Part shown: one piece after another, positions 1-10,342 of the stretch
Layout: every line of letters begins with the position of its first letter
Numbering within the stretch: the first letter of the stretch is position 1
Notes under the pieces: model-generated
Seen by the model: the letters and a program-made list of their open reading frames with translations, nothing else
What the model was told of the DNA's origin: nothing
Databases searched by the model: none
DNA from: Cellulomonas terrae
Lineage (GTDB): Bacteria > Actinomycetota > Actinomycetes > Actinomycetales > Cellulomonadaceae
Length of the DNA: 60,885 nt
Direction of reading: 5' to 3'
Assembly (NCBI RefSeq): GCF_007990265.1
Contig: NZ_BJWH01000025.1
Location: 1 to 60,885 of the forward strand
Translations under genes and position numbers: made by a program

Positions 1-68
1 TCGGACACCCCGACGCGGGTCAGCCGACCGGCCAGCGACGAGCCGCGCCCCGGAGAGGTCGAGCTCAC
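1..68 (-). CDS. glnE: Glutamine synthetase adenylyltransferase GlnE, N-terminus only (partial)
   Basis: A GTG at 68-66 overlaps the glnA stop codon (GTGA) and opens a minus-strand frame that leaves the window at its left edge. About 22 residues are visible, including SLAGRLTRVGVS, which resembles the start of actinobacterial GlnE. GlnE is the bifunctional adenylyltransferase/adenylyl-removing enzyme that tunes glutamine synthetase by attaching or removing AMP. A glnA2-glnE order with overlapping reading frames is common in actinobacteria and suggests translational coupling. The call rests on a short match plus context, so another protein is possible. Confidence 0.6.
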   Translation of the reverse strand, partial: MSSTSPGRGSSLAGRLTRVGVS

Positions 69-1402
69 AGCACCGGCAGGAACCGCCGCAGCTCGTACGG
101 CGTCACCTGCGAGCGGTAGGCCTCCCACTCCTGACGCTTGTTGCGCAGGAAGTAGTCGAACACGTGCTCACCGAGCGTCTCCGCGACGAGCTCCGACTTC
201 TCCATGAGGGAGATCGCGGCGTCGAGCGACGTCGGCAGCGGTTCGATGCCGAGCGCGCGGCGCTCCGAGTCGGTGAGCTCCCAGACGTCGTCCTCGGCGC
301 CCTCGGGCAGCTCGTAGCCCTCCTCGACACCCTTGAGGCCGGCGGTGAGCAGGAGCGCGTAGGCGAGGTACGGGTTCGTGGCGGAGTCGACCGCGCGGTA
401 CTCGATGCGGCTCGAGTTGCCCTTGCCGGGCTTGTACATGGGCACGCGGACCAGTGCGGAGCGGTTGTTGTGGCCCCAGCAGACGTAGCTCGGCGCCTCG
501 GCACCGCCCCACAGGCGCTTGTAGGAGTTGACGAACTGGTTGGTGACCGCGGTGATCTCGGCGGCGTGCCTGAGCAGGCCCGCGATGAACGAGCGCGCGG
601 TCTTCGACAGCTCCAGGTGCCCGCCGGGCTCGTGGAAGGCGTTGCGGTCGCCCTGGAACAGCGACAGGTGCGTGTGCATGCCGGAGCCGGGCTGGTCGGC
701 CAGCGGCTTGGGCATGAAGCTCGCGAAGACGCCCTGCTCGAGCGCGACCTCCTTGACCACCGTGCGGAACGTCATGATGTTGTCCGCGGTGGTCAGGGCG
801 TCGGCGTAGCGCAGGTCGATCTCGTTCTGGCCCGGTCCGGCCTCGTGGTGGGAGAACTCCACCGAGATGCCCATCGACTCCAGCATCGTGATCGCCGCGC
901 GGCGGAAGTCGTGCGCGGTGCCGCGCGGCACGTGGTCGAAGTAGCCGCCCTGGTCGACGGGCACCAGCGGCAGCGTCGGGTCGGCCGGCGCGTCGAACAG
1001 GTAGAACTCGACCTCGGGGTGCGTGTAGAAGGTGAACCCCTGGTCGGCGGCCTTGGACAGCGCGCGCTTGAGCACGGTGCGGGAGTCCGCGAGCGACGGC
1101 TCGCCGTCCGGCGTGAGCAGGTCGCAGAACATGCGGGCGGTGCCGTGCCGCTCGCCCCGCCAGGGCAGGATCTGGAACGTCGACGGGTCGGGCTTGGCGA
1201 TCATGTCCGCCTCGTACACCCGGGTCAGGCCCTCGATGGCGCTGCCGTCGAACCCGATCCCCTCGGAGAAGGCGGCCTCGAGCTCCGCGGGTGCCACCGC
1301 CACCGACTTCAGGATCCCGAGCACGTCGGTGAACCAGAGACGGATGAAGCGGATGTCCCGCTCCTCGACCGTGCGGAGCACGAACTCCTGCTGCCTGTCC
1401 AT
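65..1402 (-). CDS. glnA: Type I glutamine synthetase, GlnA2-like
   Basis: The 445-residue protein joins ammonia to glutamate using ATP in the cytoplasm. Family signatures are visible: DGSAIEG near residue 52, the HPEVEFYLF metal-ligand strand, GSGMHTHLS, and the ATP-binding block NSYKRLWGGAEAP. The length matches actinobacterial GlnA2 rather than the longer GlnA1. The segment where GlnA1 carries its adenylylated tyrosine reads DDVWELTDSER here and has no tyrosine, so AMP control by the neighbouring GlnE is doubtful for this paralog (inference). The start chosen is the ATG of MDRQQEF. An ATG three codons upstream (1411) is also possible. nadE is divergent, 81 bases away. Confidence 0.93.
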   Translation of the reverse strand: MDRQQEFVLRTVEERDIRFIRLWFTDVLGILKSVAVAPAELEAAFSEGIGFDGSAIEGLTRVYEADMIAKPDPSTFQILPWRGERHGTARMFCDLLTPDGEPSLADSRTVLKRALSKAADQGFTFYTHPEVEFYLFDAPADPTLPLVPVDQGGYFDHVPRGTAHDFRRAAITMLESMGISVEFSHHEAGPGQNEIDLRYADALTTADNIMTFRTVVKEVALEQGVFASFMPKPLADQPGSGMHTHLSLFQGDRNAFHEPGGHLELSKTARSFIAGLLRHAAEITAVTNQFVNSYKRLWGGAEAPSYVCWGHNNRSALVRVPMYKPGKGNSSRIEYRAVDSATNPYLAYALLLTAGLKGVEEGYELPEGAEDDVWELTDSERRALGIEPLPTSLDAAISLMEKSELVAETLGEHVFDYFLRNKRQEWEAYRSQVTPYELRRFLPVL

Positions 1403-1470
1403 GCGGTACATCCTGCCTGATGAACGGTCCGGCACAGGGCCACTGGGGAAGGTGGGTCGCACGAGATGGT

Positions 1471-1476
1471 TAGGCT
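1471..1476 (+). promoter_or_regulatory. Probable -10 element of nadE (leaderless)
   Basis: TAGGCT fits the actinobacterial TANNNT -10 pattern and ends 7 bases before the nadE ATG at 1484, so the transcript would start at or next to the start codon. I see no convincing -35. Confidence 0.5.
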
Positions 1477-1483
1477 CGTCCAC

Positions 1484-3169
1484 ATGCCTTCCCCCCGCAT
1501 CGCCCTCGCGCAGATCGACACGCGCGTGGGCGACGTCGACGCGAACGCCCGCGCCGTCCTCGACTGGGCCCGGACAGCCGCCCAGGCGGGCGCCGACCTG
1601 GTGGTCTTCCCCGAGATGACGCTCACCGGATACCCCATCGAGGACCTGGCGCTGCGTGCGTCGTTCCGTCGCGGGGCCGAGGCTGCGCTGCAGCGCACGG
1701 CGGCGGCGCTGGCCGACGAGGGGCTCGGGGACCTCGCGGTCCTCGTCGGCACGGTCGGTGAGAAGTCGGTGACGCCCGTGCACGAGCCCGGCGCCCCCGA
1801 CGGTCCGCGGCGCCCCACCAACCAGGCGGTCCTGCTCCAGCACGGCCAGGTGCAGGTCCGGTACGACAAGCACCACCTGCCCAACTACGGCGTCTTCGAC
1901 GAGTACCGGATCTTCGCGGGCGGCGACGACGTCTGCGTGATCGACGTCCTCGGCCGTCGCGTGGGCGTCGTGATCTGCGAGGACATCTGGCAGGACGGCG
2001 GACCGGTCTCGCAGATGGACGAGAACGAGGTCTCGCTGCTGGTGGTGCTGAACGCGTCGCCGTACGAGGAGGGCAAGGGGCACCAGCGCGTCGAGCTGGC
2101 CGCCCGTCGCGCGCACGAGGTCGAGGCACCCGTCGCGTACGTGAACCTGGTGGGCGCGCAGGACGACCTCGTGTTCGACGGCGGCTCGTTCGTGATCGCC
2201 ACCGACGGCACCGTGCTGACGCGCGCGCCGCAGTTCGTCGAGCACCTGCTCGTGTGGGACCTGCTCGGGGACGACGACGCACCCGCGACCGGCCCCGTCG
2301 CACCGCCGCTGTCGCCCGACGAGGAGGTCTACCGCGCCCTGGTGACCGGCCTGCGGGGGTACGTGACGAAGAACGGCTTCCGCTCGGTGGTGTTCGGGAT
2401 GTCCGGCGGCATCGACTCGGCGCTCGTCGCCGCGATCGCCGCGGACGCGATCGGGGGCGAGAACGTCGTCGGCGTGTCGATGCCGTCGGTGTACTCCTCG
2501 GAGCACAGCAAGGACGACGCGGCGGACCTGGCCAAGCGGATCGGTGCGGACTACCGCGTCCAGCCGATCGGGCCGATGGTCGACGCGTTCGAGAGCGAGC
2601 TCCCCCTCGACGGCCTCGCCGCGGAGAACCTGCAGGCCCGGATCCGGGGCGTGATCCTCATGGCGATCTCCAACTCCGAGGGCCACCTGGTGCTCGCTCC
2701 CGGCAACAAGACGGAGCTCGCGGTCGGGTACTCCACCATCTACGGCGACGCCGTCGGCGGGTTCGGACCGATCAAGGACATCGACAAGTCCCGTGTGTGG
2801 GCGCTGGCCCGCTGGCGGAACAACGCGGCGCTCGACGGCGTGTTCGGCCCCGACGAGCTCCCCCCGATCCCGGAGTCCTCGATCACCAAGCCCCCGTCGG
2901 CGGAGCTCCGCCCGGGTCAGGTCGACCAGGACTCGCTCCCCCCGTACGAGATCCTCGACGAGGTGCTCGACGCGTACGTCGAGAACGCCGAGGGCAGGGC
3001 CGAGCTGCTGGCCCGCGGGTTCGACCCCGCCGTCGTCGACAAGGTCCTCACCCTCGTCGACCGCGCCGAGTGGAAGCGTCGCCAGTACCCGCCGGGCACC
3101 AAGGTGACCGCCCTGGCGTTCGGCCGCGACCGTCGGCTGCCCATCACCACCCAGTGGCGCGAGCCGTGA
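1484..3169 (+). CDS. nadE: Glutamine-dependent NAD+ synthetase
   Basis: A 561-residue two-domain enzyme making NAD+ from deamido-NAD+, ATP and glutamine. The N-terminal nitrilase-type glutaminase domain shows the catalytic Glu-Lys-Cys triad: E44 in FPEMTLTGYP, K129 in DKHHLPNYG, C165 in VVICEDIW. The C-terminal synthetase domain has the PP-loop ATP motif SGGIDSA at about residue 307 and the APGNKTELAVGYSTIYGD block. I chose the ATG before PSPRIALAQ because the conserved domain begins there and a TANNNT box lies 7 bases upstream. An in-frame ATG at 1466 would add six residues. panB follows with a 23-base gap and its own GGAG ribosome site. Confidence 0.96.
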   Translation: MPSPRIALAQIDTRVGDVDANARAVLDWARTAAQAGADLVVFPEMTLTGYPIEDLALRASFRRGAEAALQRTAAALADEGLGDLAVLVGTVGEKSVTPVHEPGAPDGPRRPTNQAVLLQHGQVQVRYDKHHLPNYGVFDEYRIFAGGDDVCVIDVLGRRVGVVICEDIWQDGGPVSQMDENEVSLLVVLNASPYEEGKGHQRVELAARRAHEVEAPVAYVNLVGAQDDLVFDGGSFVIATDGTVLTRAPQFVEHLLVWDLLGDDDAPATGPVAPPLSPDEEVYRALVTGLRGYVTKNGFRSVVFGMSGGIDSALVAAIAADAIGGENVVGVSMPSVYSSEHSKDDAADLAKRIGADYRVQPIGPMVDAFESELPLDGLAAENLQARIRGVILMAISNSEGHLVLAPGNKTELAVGYSTIYGDAVGGFGPIKDIDKSRVWALARWRNNAALDGVFGPDELPPIPESSITKPPSAELRPGQVDQDSLPPYEILDEVLDAYVENAEGRAELLARGFDPAVVDKVLTLVDRAEWKRRQYPPGTKVTALAFGRDRRLPITTQWREP

Positions 3170-3192
3170 CCACCCCGACAGGAGCTCCACGT

Positions 3193-4005
3193 ATGACCCC
3201 CACCCCGAAGCGCGTGCGCGTGCACCACCTGCGCGAGGCGAAGGAGCGCGGCGAGCGCCTGACCATGCTGACCGCCTACGACGCCGTCACCGCGCGGATC
3301 TTCGACGAGGCCGGCATCGACATGCTGCTGGTCGGCGACTCGATCGGGAACACCATGCACGGGCACACCACGACGCTGCCGGTGACGGTCGACGACCTCA
3401 TCCCGCCCGCGCGGGCCGTCGCCGGGGCGGCCAGGCGCGCGTTCGTCGTCGCCGATCTCCCGTTCGGCTCCTACGAGGCCGGGCCGGAGCAGGCGCTCGC
3501 GACCTCCGTGCGCATGATGAAGGAGACCGGCGTCGCCGCCGTGAAGTTCGAGGGCGGCAAGCGGGTGGCTGCCCAGATCAGGGCGATCACCGACGCCGGC
3601 ATCCCCGTCGTCGGGCACCTCGGGTACACGCCGCAGTCGGAGAACCTGCTCGGCGGCCCGCGCGTGCAGGGTCGCGGCGACCTCGAGGCCGAGCTGCTCT
3701 GCGAGGACGCCGTGGCCATCCAGGAGGCCGGCGCCGTCGCTGTGGTCCTCGAGATGGTGCCCGCCCCGGTGGCCGCGCGGGTCACGGAGATCCTGCACAT
3801 CCCCACGATCGGCATCGGCGCCGGCACGCAGTGCGACGGCCAGGTGCTGGTCTGGGTCGACATGGCCGGGATGACGGACTGGTCGCCGCGGTTCGCCAAG
3901 CGGTTCGGCGAGGTCGGTGCAGCGCTCAAGGCGGCGGCGTCCGCCTACGCCGACGAGGTGCGCGGCGGCACGTTCCCGGACGCGGACCACCAGTTCGACA
4001 AGTGA
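3193..4005 (+). CDS. panB: 3-methyl-2-oxobutanoate hydroxymethyltransferase
   Basis: PanB transfers a hydroxymethyl group from methylenetetrahydrofolate to ketoisovalerate, giving ketopantoate, the first committed step of pantothenate and hence coenzyme A synthesis. The 270 residues match the family length. Visible motifs are VGDS (D49, S50, metal binding), [22 protein letters not shown] and the catalytic-region glutamate in VLEMVP. The ATG is preceded by AGGAGCT. It follows nadE closely, and its stop codon overlaps the start of the next gene (GTGA), so the three genes probably form one transcript. Confidence 0.96.
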   Translation: MTPTPKRVRVHHLREAKERGERLTMLTAYDAVTARIFDEAGIDMLLVGDSIGNTMHGHTTTLPVTVDDLIPPARAVAGAARRAFVVADLPFGSYEAGPEQALATSVRMMKETGVAAVKFEGGKRVAAQIRAITDAGIPVVGHLGYTPQSENLLGGPRVQGRGDLEAELLCEDAVAIQEAGAVAVVLEMVPAPVAARVTEILHIPTIGIGAGTQCDGQVLVWVDMAGMTDWSPRFAKRFGEVGAALKAAASAYADEVRGGTFPDADHQFDK

Positions 4006-4982
4006 CGACGCGGGGCAGACGCCTCCAGGTCGTCGTCTGGGTCCTCGCGGCCCTCGTCGGTGGGTCTCTCGTCGCGCTGGCCGTCCCCGTCGCGTCGGGC
4101 GTCTTCCCCGTCGCCCAGGTGGTCTCGTTCCGTGCGCTGCTCGGGGTGGGGGCCGCGGCCGTGGTCACCGTGCTGGTGGTGGTCCCGTGGTCGCGCCGCC
4201 GGCTGCTCCCGCTGGCGTTGGCGTTCGCGCTCGGTGCCGCCGCGCAGGCCGCCGTGCTGGTCGTCCGGTCGTACCCGCAGGGGGCGGCACCTGCGTCCAC
4301 GACCGACGACGTGGTCGTCCTGTCGTTCAACACCCTCGACACGGTCGGCGCCGAGGTGCTGGCCGACCTCGTCCTCGCCCACCGCGCCGACGTCGTGGTC
4401 CTGCCCGAGACGTCGGCCACCATCGCCCGGTCGACCGCCGACCGGCTCGCCGCCGCGGGCCGGCCGATGCAGGTGCTGACCGCGGACGGGAACACCTCGT
4501 TCATCGCCGGGACGGCGCTGCTGGTCTCCCCCGCCGTCGGCACGTACCCCGTCGCCGAGCCGCTGCCGACGCGCCTCGGGTCGCTGCGCGCGGAACCCGC
4601 GGAGCCGACGGGCTCACCGGTGCTCGTCGCCGCACACCCCATGGCCCCCATCAGTCAGGGCGCGATGCCGTCCTGGCGGACGGAGACCCGTCTGATCGCC
4701 GACGCGTGCGCGTCGACGCCCGGGGCGATCGTTGCGGGCGACCTGAACGCGACGCTCGACCACCCCGGCCTCCAGGACCTCGGACCGTGCGTCGACGCAG
4801 CACGGGCCGCCGGTGTCGCCTCGTCCGGCACGTGGCCGGCGGACGTCCCCACGGTGTTCTCTGCGCCGATCGACCACGTCCTCGTCGACGCGCGCGCCTG
4901 GCGCGTGACCGGCTTCGCGGTGCTGCCGCGGACCGGGGCGAGCGACCACCGCCCGATCGTCGCGACGCTCGCGCGCCGCTGA
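4002..4982 (+). CDS. Membrane-anchored endonuclease/exonuclease/phosphatase family protein
   Basis: The frame opens at a GTG inside the panB stop (GTGA overlap) and encodes 326 residues. Three hydrophobic segments in the first 100 residues anchor it, leaving the C-terminal domain probably outside. That domain shows EEP-family landmarks: SFNTLD, a LPETS metal-ligand segment, [17 protein letters not shown] and the final GASDHRP. EEP proteins are Mg-dependent phosphodiesterases acting on nucleic acids, lipids or inositol phosphates, and the substrate cannot be told from sequence. The same membrane-plus-EEP layout is frequent in actinobacteria. Confidence 0.85.
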   Translation: MTTRGRRLQVVVWVLAALVGGSLVALAVPVASGVFPVAQVVSFRALLGVGAAAVVTVLVVVPWSRRRLLPLALAFALGAAAQAAVLVVRSYPQGAAPASTTDDVVVLSFNTLDTVGAEVLADLVLAHRADVVVLPETSATIARSTADRLAAAGRPMQVLTADGNTSFIAGTALLVSPAVGTYPVAEPLPTRLGSLRAEPAEPTGSPVLVAAHPMAPISQGAMPSWRTETRLIADACASTPGAIVAGDLNATLDHPGLQDLGPCVDAARAAGVASSGTWPADVPTVFSAPIDHVLVDARAWRVTGFAVLPRTGASDHRPIVATLARR

Positions 4983-5005
4983 CCCGTCGGCACGGGACGC
5001 ACCGG

Positions 5006-8000
5006 TCACGTGGCCAGCTTCGCCTCGGCCTTGGCCTTGGCGGTCGCCGTGTCGCGCGCGAGTCGCGCGTCCTTCTCCTCCTGCGTCGCCACAGCGAGGG
5101 CGTCCTGCAGCCTCTGCAGCTCCGCAGGATCGGTCGACGTCGACGCCGCGACGTTGTTCCTCGCCGTCCGGAGCCGTTTCTTCGCGTTGACCAACGCCTT
5201 GCGCAGCGAGTCCACCCCGTTGAACGCCTCGTACGCCTTCTGACGTGCCGCCTGATCCTCCGCGAACGCGAAGCCCTTGATCACCGCCAGCTGCGCCTTG
5301 GCCGCCTGCGCGATCTTGTCCGACGCCGGCAGGTCGTCACCGCCACGCACGACCTTGCTCGCCGTCCCGGGCTGCTCGGGACGATCCTTCTTGCCCTCCG
5401 CGATGACGGCGTCCGCGCTCCGTCTGACCGCGTCGTCGCTCTCGAACGCGTCGAAGGCCGACCACACCTCCTGCTCGACCTTCGAGACGGCGTCGAGGAA
5501 CGACTTCGGCTCCGACTCCTCCTCGGAGTCCGCCTCGAAGATCGCGACGAGCGTCTGCACGCCCTTGTCGAGCACCGCGCTCAGCTTCGCCTTCAGCGCC
5601 GCGCGGGCGGCCGCGTCGGTCGACGTCTTGGTCGCACTGGCACCGATGTAGAGCATCACGGTCGTCATCGCGGAGTACTCCACGTTCGTCGTGGGCGCGA
5701 TGACCAGCTCTTCGAAGAGCGCCGTCACGTGGTTGTCCGGGACCACGTGCTCGGACTCGAGCGCCCAGTACGGCATGAACTGCTCCTGACCCTTGGGCGG
5801 CTGCCAGCCGGTGTCCTGCGAACCGTGCGGTGCCACGTTCCCGATGTTCGGGGCGTGCCCGACACCGGTCTTGAGCTTGTTCCACAGGTCCGGGTGGGCG
5901 ATCAGGAGCGCCTTGACCTGGTCGACGAGCTTCTGGATCTCCTCGTCCCGCTCCTTGATGGTCTTCTCGCCCTTCTTGCGCCCGGTCTTCTGGTGGAACG
6001 CGACCCTGATCTGGTCGAGCAGCGCACGAGCCTCGGTGACCTCCGGCGGGATCGGGTGCTTCTCCTCGGACGCGACGAGCATCGCGTCGTTCTCGAAGAA
6101 CAGCTGGTGGTCCTCGTTGCCGACCTTGAACTTCCCGTCCCAGACGGGCGGCGCGTCCTCCTCGCCCTCCTCGCCCCCGAACAGGGCGTCGAGCGCGGAC
6201 TTCGCCAAGGAGATGGCCTTGTCGATCAACCAGTCGATGGCCTCGACGATCTTGGCGCGCAGGTCGATGATGATCTGCTTGACCTGCTCCGGGACGTCGC
6301 CGAGGCCGGCCTGGTTGGCGAGGAAGCCGATGGCGACCGGGACGGCGTTGGCCAGGCCCGTCTCGAGCATCGCAGCACCGGGTCCGACGTTGCCCTTCGC
6401 GATCTGCGCGACGGTGGAGACGTAGGAGTCGATGAGCTCGAGCAGCTCGCGCATGTAGTCGAGGACCGACTGGACGGCCTTGAAGAACGCGATGCACGAG
6501 TTGACGACCGCCATGATGCCGGTGGGGTCGAGCATCGAGAGGACCTTGGCGATCGCCTTGTTGACGATCTCCTTCATGATCCAGGACTTCGCGGCGTCGA
6601 AGATCAGGTCCCAGAGGTTGCTCAGCTGCTCGCTGATCTTGTCCCAGATCGCCTCGATGCCGCGTTCCTGGACGTCCTTGATGAAGTCGAACGCCTGCCC
6701 GGCCAGCTCGAGCGCCTCACGGATCTTGTCGACCTTCTCCTGGCCGATCTTCGCCGCGAGACGCTGCCAGAGGAGCTCGACCGTCACGCCGGACACCTGG
6801 ATGACCAGGGTGATGGCCGCCTCGAGGGTCAGCTCGGTCGGGGTCTCGATGCCCAGGGACTTCAGACCGCGGAACATCCAGGCAGCCAGCCCCTTGAGCA
6901 GGTGCTCGAGGATGTTGTCGAAGAACCGGCTGAAGCCCTGCTTCATCGCCTCCACGACGTTGAGCAGGAACTCGACGGGATCCCGCTTGATGTCCTCGAT
7001 CGCCGACTCGACCTGGCTGAGGATGTGCCCGAAGATCTCGGGCGGGAAGTTCATCAGGCGCAGGATCAGCTCGACGACGACCTGGACCACGACGGCGGCG
7101 AACCGGATGATCCGCTCGAGCGGGTCCCCGAACTGGTCGAGGATCTTGTCGAACGTCTCGATCGGCGAGAGCAGCGACTCGAGCGTGACGAGGTTCCACA
7201 CGCCGAGGAACGTGTCGGTGATCAGCGACCAGGAGATGTTCAGCTCGGTCATCGCCGACGTGATCCGGCCTGCGGCGTTCGCGATGACACCCGACTCGGC
7301 GAGCTTGGCGTACATCGCGTCGCCGCCGGGGAGCAGGAGGATGAACCCCTTGATGAGGTTCTCGGCCGTCCGGGGCACGACGTCGCCGGTGAACGGGTCC
7401 TTCTCCAGGATCACGGTCAGCAGCTCGTAGCCGGGGATCTTCTTGGCGTAGGACGACAGCCACGCCAGCAGCGAGTCCTTGACCAGCACGAGCACCTGCG
7501 CGATCACGTCCTGCGCGAAGTCGCCGATCTGCTTGATGATCGAGAACGCCTGGTCGGCCAGCGCGGGCAGCGTGTCCAGGAGATTGGGCAGGTTCGCCGG
7601 GCTCAGCGCCGCGCCGGCCTGTTCGAGCAGCGCCGCGACCTGGCCGACGATGCCCTGGAACTGGTCGATCTTCGAGTCGACCCAGTCGGCGGTCTTCTGC
7701 AGCGTGCCGCGCTCGATCATCTGGTCCAGCACCTTCTGCTGGCCGATGAGCTTGAGGAACTCGGTGAGGATGTCGACCGTGGTCGCCGGCACGTCCTCGC
7801 CTGTCAGAGGGTTGGTGTGCAGGACCTTCTTCGCGAGGCTCCAGTAGGGGGCGATGCTGTCCTTCTCCAGCAGCGGCTCCGCGACGGCCGCGAGCACGGA
7901 CCGGACCTTGGCGATGACGGCGTCCGCGATCTCGCCGAGGAACGCCTTGACGTCGTTGACGATCGCCGAGAGGTAGCGACGCGCGATCGCGAGGTTGAAC

Positions 8001-9055
8001 TCGACGCCCTCGGTGATCGACATCTCCTCCCAGGCACTGTCGAGGTCGGCGAGCACCCGGTCGAACGTGAGGTTGTGCCGCTTGAGACCCTCGTCGAGCA
8101 TCGTGAAGACGTCATCGAGCACCTTCGCGGCCTGCAGGACAGGGCCCGACGCGGCACCGAACGGTCCGAACGTGAGGAGCTTCTCGACGAACCCCTGCCT
8201 GCTCTCGGTGGCGGACTCCCCCGTGATCGGGTCGCTGCCGACGACGGTGCTGACCACCGAGTACCCGGGGATCGACTGGATGTCCCTGATGAGCCAGTCG
8301 GGCATGACCGTGCCCAGGGCCAGGCGGGCGACCTCGGCACGGTAGACGCCGACGGCCTGCTGCTGCACGACGTGCGTGGACTCGTGCGCCATGAGCTCGA
8401 GGTCGGTGGCCGACTCGCCCTCGCCCAGGAAGATGTCGGCGCCCACGGTGAACGCGCGCGCCTGCAGCGCCGCGGCGGCGGAGCTCGCGTCGGGACCCTG
8501 GTGCACGCGGACGGAGCTGAGGTCGGCGCCGAGGACCGGTGCCACCCGGGCCTGGACGGCCGGTTCGAGCGGGACGCCGGTCCCCGGGCTGGCGATGAGC
8601 GACGCCACGGACTGCGGGACCTCGACCTGCCCGCCCTCGGCGATCTCCTCCGCGTGCTCGGCGACCGACCCGGCCTCCGGCGCGGGCGGCGCGACCGCCG
8701 GTGCGGTGTCGGGCTCCCGCGCGGCGGGCCGCCGGGCGGTCGTAGCGGCCGGCGTCACCGGTGGGGAGGGCTCCGCGACGGGCCGCCGGTGCACGACGTC
8801 GGAGGCCACCCGCTCGGCCTCGCGCTCCACCGGGTCGTCGGGATGGGTGACGGCCAGGCTGGACCGGGCGACGCGGTTGCTCCACGCCTGCAGGCCGAGG
8901 GGCGGCGCCGGGCCGCCCGCGCGGGCGAGCCGGGCGAGCTCACCGTTCGAGTGGATCGCACCCGTCGGCTGCCGGGCGGCAGGGGTCCCGACCGGTGCGG
9001 GCCGGTGCCGCCGCTCCGGCTCCTGGACCGCGTCGCGCGCGAGCGTCGTCGGCAC
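5006..9055 (-). CDS. Giant DUF4157 protein (eCIS-effector-like, 1349 aa)
   Basis: The gene starts at GTG 9055 after a GAGG site. The N-terminal 120 residues are Pro/Arg/Ala-rich and include [16 protein letters not shown], the usual lead-in of DUF4157 proteins. The DUF4157 core (about 160-235) ends in a zinc-protease-like motif [10 protein letters not shown] at 224-228. Three spaced copies of a repeat with a DP(I/F)TG or NPLTG core follow near residues 275, 414 and 555, two of them preceded by IPGY. A long amphipathic helical region runs to about 970, with no signal peptide. A block around 1100 reads SEHVVPDNH then TTVMLYIG, and the last 230 residues look coiled-coil. DUF4157 is known from contractile-injection-system effectors, but no sheath or tube genes lie in this window. 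Confidence 0.8.
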   Translation of the reverse strand: MPTTLARDAVQEPERRHRPAPVGTPAARQPTGAIHSNGELARLARAGGPAPPLGLQAWSNRVARSSLAVTHPDDPVEREAERVASDVVHRRPVAEPSPPVTPAATTARRPAAREPDTAPAVAPPAPEAGSVAEHAEEIAEGGQVEVPQSVASLIASPGTGVPLEPAVQARVAPVLGADLSSVRVHQGPDASSAAAALQARAFTVGADIFLGEGESATDLELMAHESTHVVQQQAVGVYRAEVARLALGTVMPDWLIRDIQSIPGYSVVSTVVGSDPITGESATESRQGFVEKLLTFGPFGAASGPVLQAAKVLDDVFTMLDEGLKRHNLTFDRVLADLDSAWEEMSITEGVEFNLAIARRYLSAIVNDVKAFLGEIADAVIAKVRSVLAAVAEPLLEKDSIAPYWSLAKKVLHTNPLTGEDVPATTVDILTEFLKLIGQQKVLDQMIERGTLQKTADWVDSKIDQFQGIVGQVAALLEQAGAALSPANLPNLLDTLPALADQAFSIIKQIGDFAQDVIAQVLVLVKDSLLAWLSSYAKKIPGYELLTVILEKDPFTGDVVPRTAENLIKGFILLLPGGDAMYAKLAESGVIANAAGRITSAMTELNISWSLITDTFLGVWNLVTLESLLSPIETFDKILDQFGDPLERIIRFAAVVVQVVVELILRLMNFPPEIFGHILSQVESAIEDIKRDPVEFLLNVVEAMKQGFSRFFDNILEHLLKGLAAWMFRGLKSLGIETPTELTLEAAITLVIQVSGVTVELLWQRLAAKIGQEKVDKIREALELAGQAFDFIKDVQERGIEAIWDKISEQLSNLWDLIFDAAKSWIMKEIVNKAIAKVLSMLDPTGIMAVVNSCIAFFKAVQSVLDYMRELLELIDSYVSTVAQIAKGNVGPGAAMLETGLANAVPVAIGFLANQAGLGDVPEQVKQIIIDLRAKIVEAIDWLIDKAISLAKSALDALFGGEEGEEDAPPVWDGKFKVGNEDHQLFFENDAMLVASEEKHPIPPEVTEARALLDQIRVAFHQKTGRKKGEKTIKERDEEIQKLVDQVKALLIAHPDLWNKLKTGVGHAPNIGNVAPHGSQDTGWQPPKGQEQFMPYWALESEHVVPDNHVTALFEELVIAPTTNVEYSAMTTVMLYIGASATKTSTDAAARAALKAKLSAVLDKGVQTLVAIFEADSEEESEPKSFLDAVSKVEQEVWSAFDAFESDDAVRRSADAVIAEGKKDRPEQPGTASKVVRGGDDLPASDKIAQAAKAQLAVIKGFAFAEDQAARQKAYEAFNGVDSLRKALVNAKKRLRTARNNVAASTSTDPAELQRLQDALAVATQEEKDARLARDTATAKAKAEAKLAT

Positions 9056-9216
9056 GACCTCACCCGTCCGAGGAGCCGCTGCCGGCGCGCGCGAGAAGCT
9101 GCCCGGTCATCCACCCGTCATAGCCCATCGACGCCCGGCGCCGACGGTGGGAGAGGTATCACCGCCCTCGCGGCTGCCCGTCGGGGCAGCTCAGGCTGCG
9201 CGGTGGTGCACCGTGC

Positions 9217-9390
9217 TCAGGACTGCTCCTCGTCCTGCGCCTCCCAGTCCTGGTTGCGCTTGCGGGCCTTCTCCAGGGCGTGCGTCGCCTCGTCGCGGGT
9301 CTCGTACGGCCCCATGAGCTTGGTCCAGTCGCTCTGCCGGCCCTCCTCGACCTCGTGGGTCTCGATGTTGAACCAGAACTTGTCCGCCAC
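9217..9390 (-). CDS. Short SPOR-like domain protein (57 aa)
   Basis: The GTG at 9390 follows an AGGGAG ribosome site. The protein reads [17 protein letters not shown] at its start, then [17 protein letters not shown]. It resembles short actinobacterial proteins annotated as SPOR-domain containing, normally found beside map. It is acidic at the C-terminus and has no membrane segment. The function of these stand-alone forms is unknown. It is divergent from map and downstream of the DUF4157 start. Confidence 0.75.
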   Translation of the reverse strand: MADKFWFNIETHEVEEGRQSDWTKLMGPYETRDEATHALEKARKRNQDWEAQDEEQS

Positions 9391-9456
9391 GGCGGTCTCC
9401 CTTCGTCCGGGCTCCGTGCCGATGGCTGCTGACCGGCCGCGATGCCCTCCTGTCCG

Positions 9457-9462
9457 TAGACT
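9457..9462 (+). promoter_or_regulatory. Probable -10 element of map (leaderless)
   Basis: TAGACT ends 7 bases before the ATG at 9470, the same arrangement seen at nadE, Nif3 and other genes of this window. No clear ribosome site precedes that ATG, which agrees with a leaderless transcript. Confidence 0.5.
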
Positions 9463-9469
9463 GCCAGGT

Positions 9470-10342
9470 ATGCCGCCCGTCCACGCGCCACGATCCGCCT
9501 TGGTCCCGGGCACGCTCAGCCCTCGCCGGTCCGTCCCGTCGTCGATCGCCCGTCCCGAGTACGTCGGCCGGCCGGGTCCTGCACGGTGGACGGGCAGCGA
9601 CGTCCTCGACGCCGAGATGATCGAGCGCGTCCGGGTCGCGGCCCGCCTCGCCGCGCAGGCCCTCGAGCTCGTCGGCAGCCACGTCGCACCCGGCATCACC
9701 ACCGACGAGCTGGACGCGATCGGGCACGAGTTCCTCGTCGAGCACGGCGCCTACCCGTCGACCCTCGGCTACCGCGGCTTCCCGAAGTCGCTGTGCACGT
9801 CCGTCAACGAGGTGATCTGCCACGGCATCCCCGACTCGACCGTCATCGAGGACGGCGACATCGTGAACATCGACGTCACGGCCTACGTCGGTGGGGTGCA
9901 CGGCGACAACAACGCGACGTTCCTCGCCGGCGACGTCGACGAGGAGTCGCGGCTGCTGGTCGAGCGCACCCAGGAGGCGCTCGCCCGGGCCATCAAGGCC
10001 GTCGTCCCCGGGCGCGAGATCAACGTGGTCGGCCGGGTGATCGAGAAGTACGCGGCGCGGTTCGGGTACGGCGTCGTCCGCGACTACACCGGGCACGGCG
10101 TCGGCCCCGCGTTCCACACCGGGCTCGTCGTCCCCCACTACGACGCGGCTCCCGCGTACGACACGACCATCGAGCCGGGGATGGTGTTCACCATCGAGCC
10201 CATGCTCAACCTGGGCACCCCCGACTGGGTCATGTGGGACGACGACTGGACCGTCCTGACGGCCGACGGCCGACGCAGTGCGCAGTTCGAGCACACCCTG
10301 CTGGTCACCGACACCGGAGCGGAGATCCTGACCCTGCCATGA
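9470..10342 (+). CDS. map: Type I methionine aminopeptidase
   Basis: Removes the initiator methionine from nascent proteins using two metal ions. The 290 residues include the full ligand set: the two aspartates in [15 protein letters not shown], the histidine of [11 protein letters not shown], and the glutamates of FTIEPML and QFEHTLL. An N-terminal extension of about 40 residues ([13 protein letters not shown]) is typical of actinobacterial type Ic MAPs, which carry an SH3-binding-like linker. Its TGA overlaps the ATG of ppgK (ATGA), so the two are translationally coupled. The start is supported by a TAGACT box 7 bases upstream. Confidence 0.95.
   Translation: MPPVHAPRSALVPGTLSPRRSVPSSIARPEYVGRPGPARWTGSDVLDAEMIERVRVAARLAAQALELVGSHVAPGITTDELDAIGHEFLVEHGAYPSTLGYRGFPKSLCTSVNEVICHGIPDSTVIEDGDIVNIDVTAYVGGVHGDNNATFLAGDVDEESRLLVERTQEALARAIKAVVPGREINVVGRVIEKYAARFGYGVVRDYTGHGVGPAFHTGLVVPHYDAAPAYDTTIEPGMVFTIEPMLNLGTPDWVMWDDDWTVLTADGRRSAQFEHTLLVTDTGAEILTLP

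Noticed and set aside
5006..9055. Very long open reading frame on the plus strand opposite the DUF4157 gene
   Set aside because: In DNA this rich in GC the complementary frame of a real gene stays open. The encoded peptide is Arg/Gly/Asp/Leu-rich without any domain, while the minus-strand protein has clear motifs.
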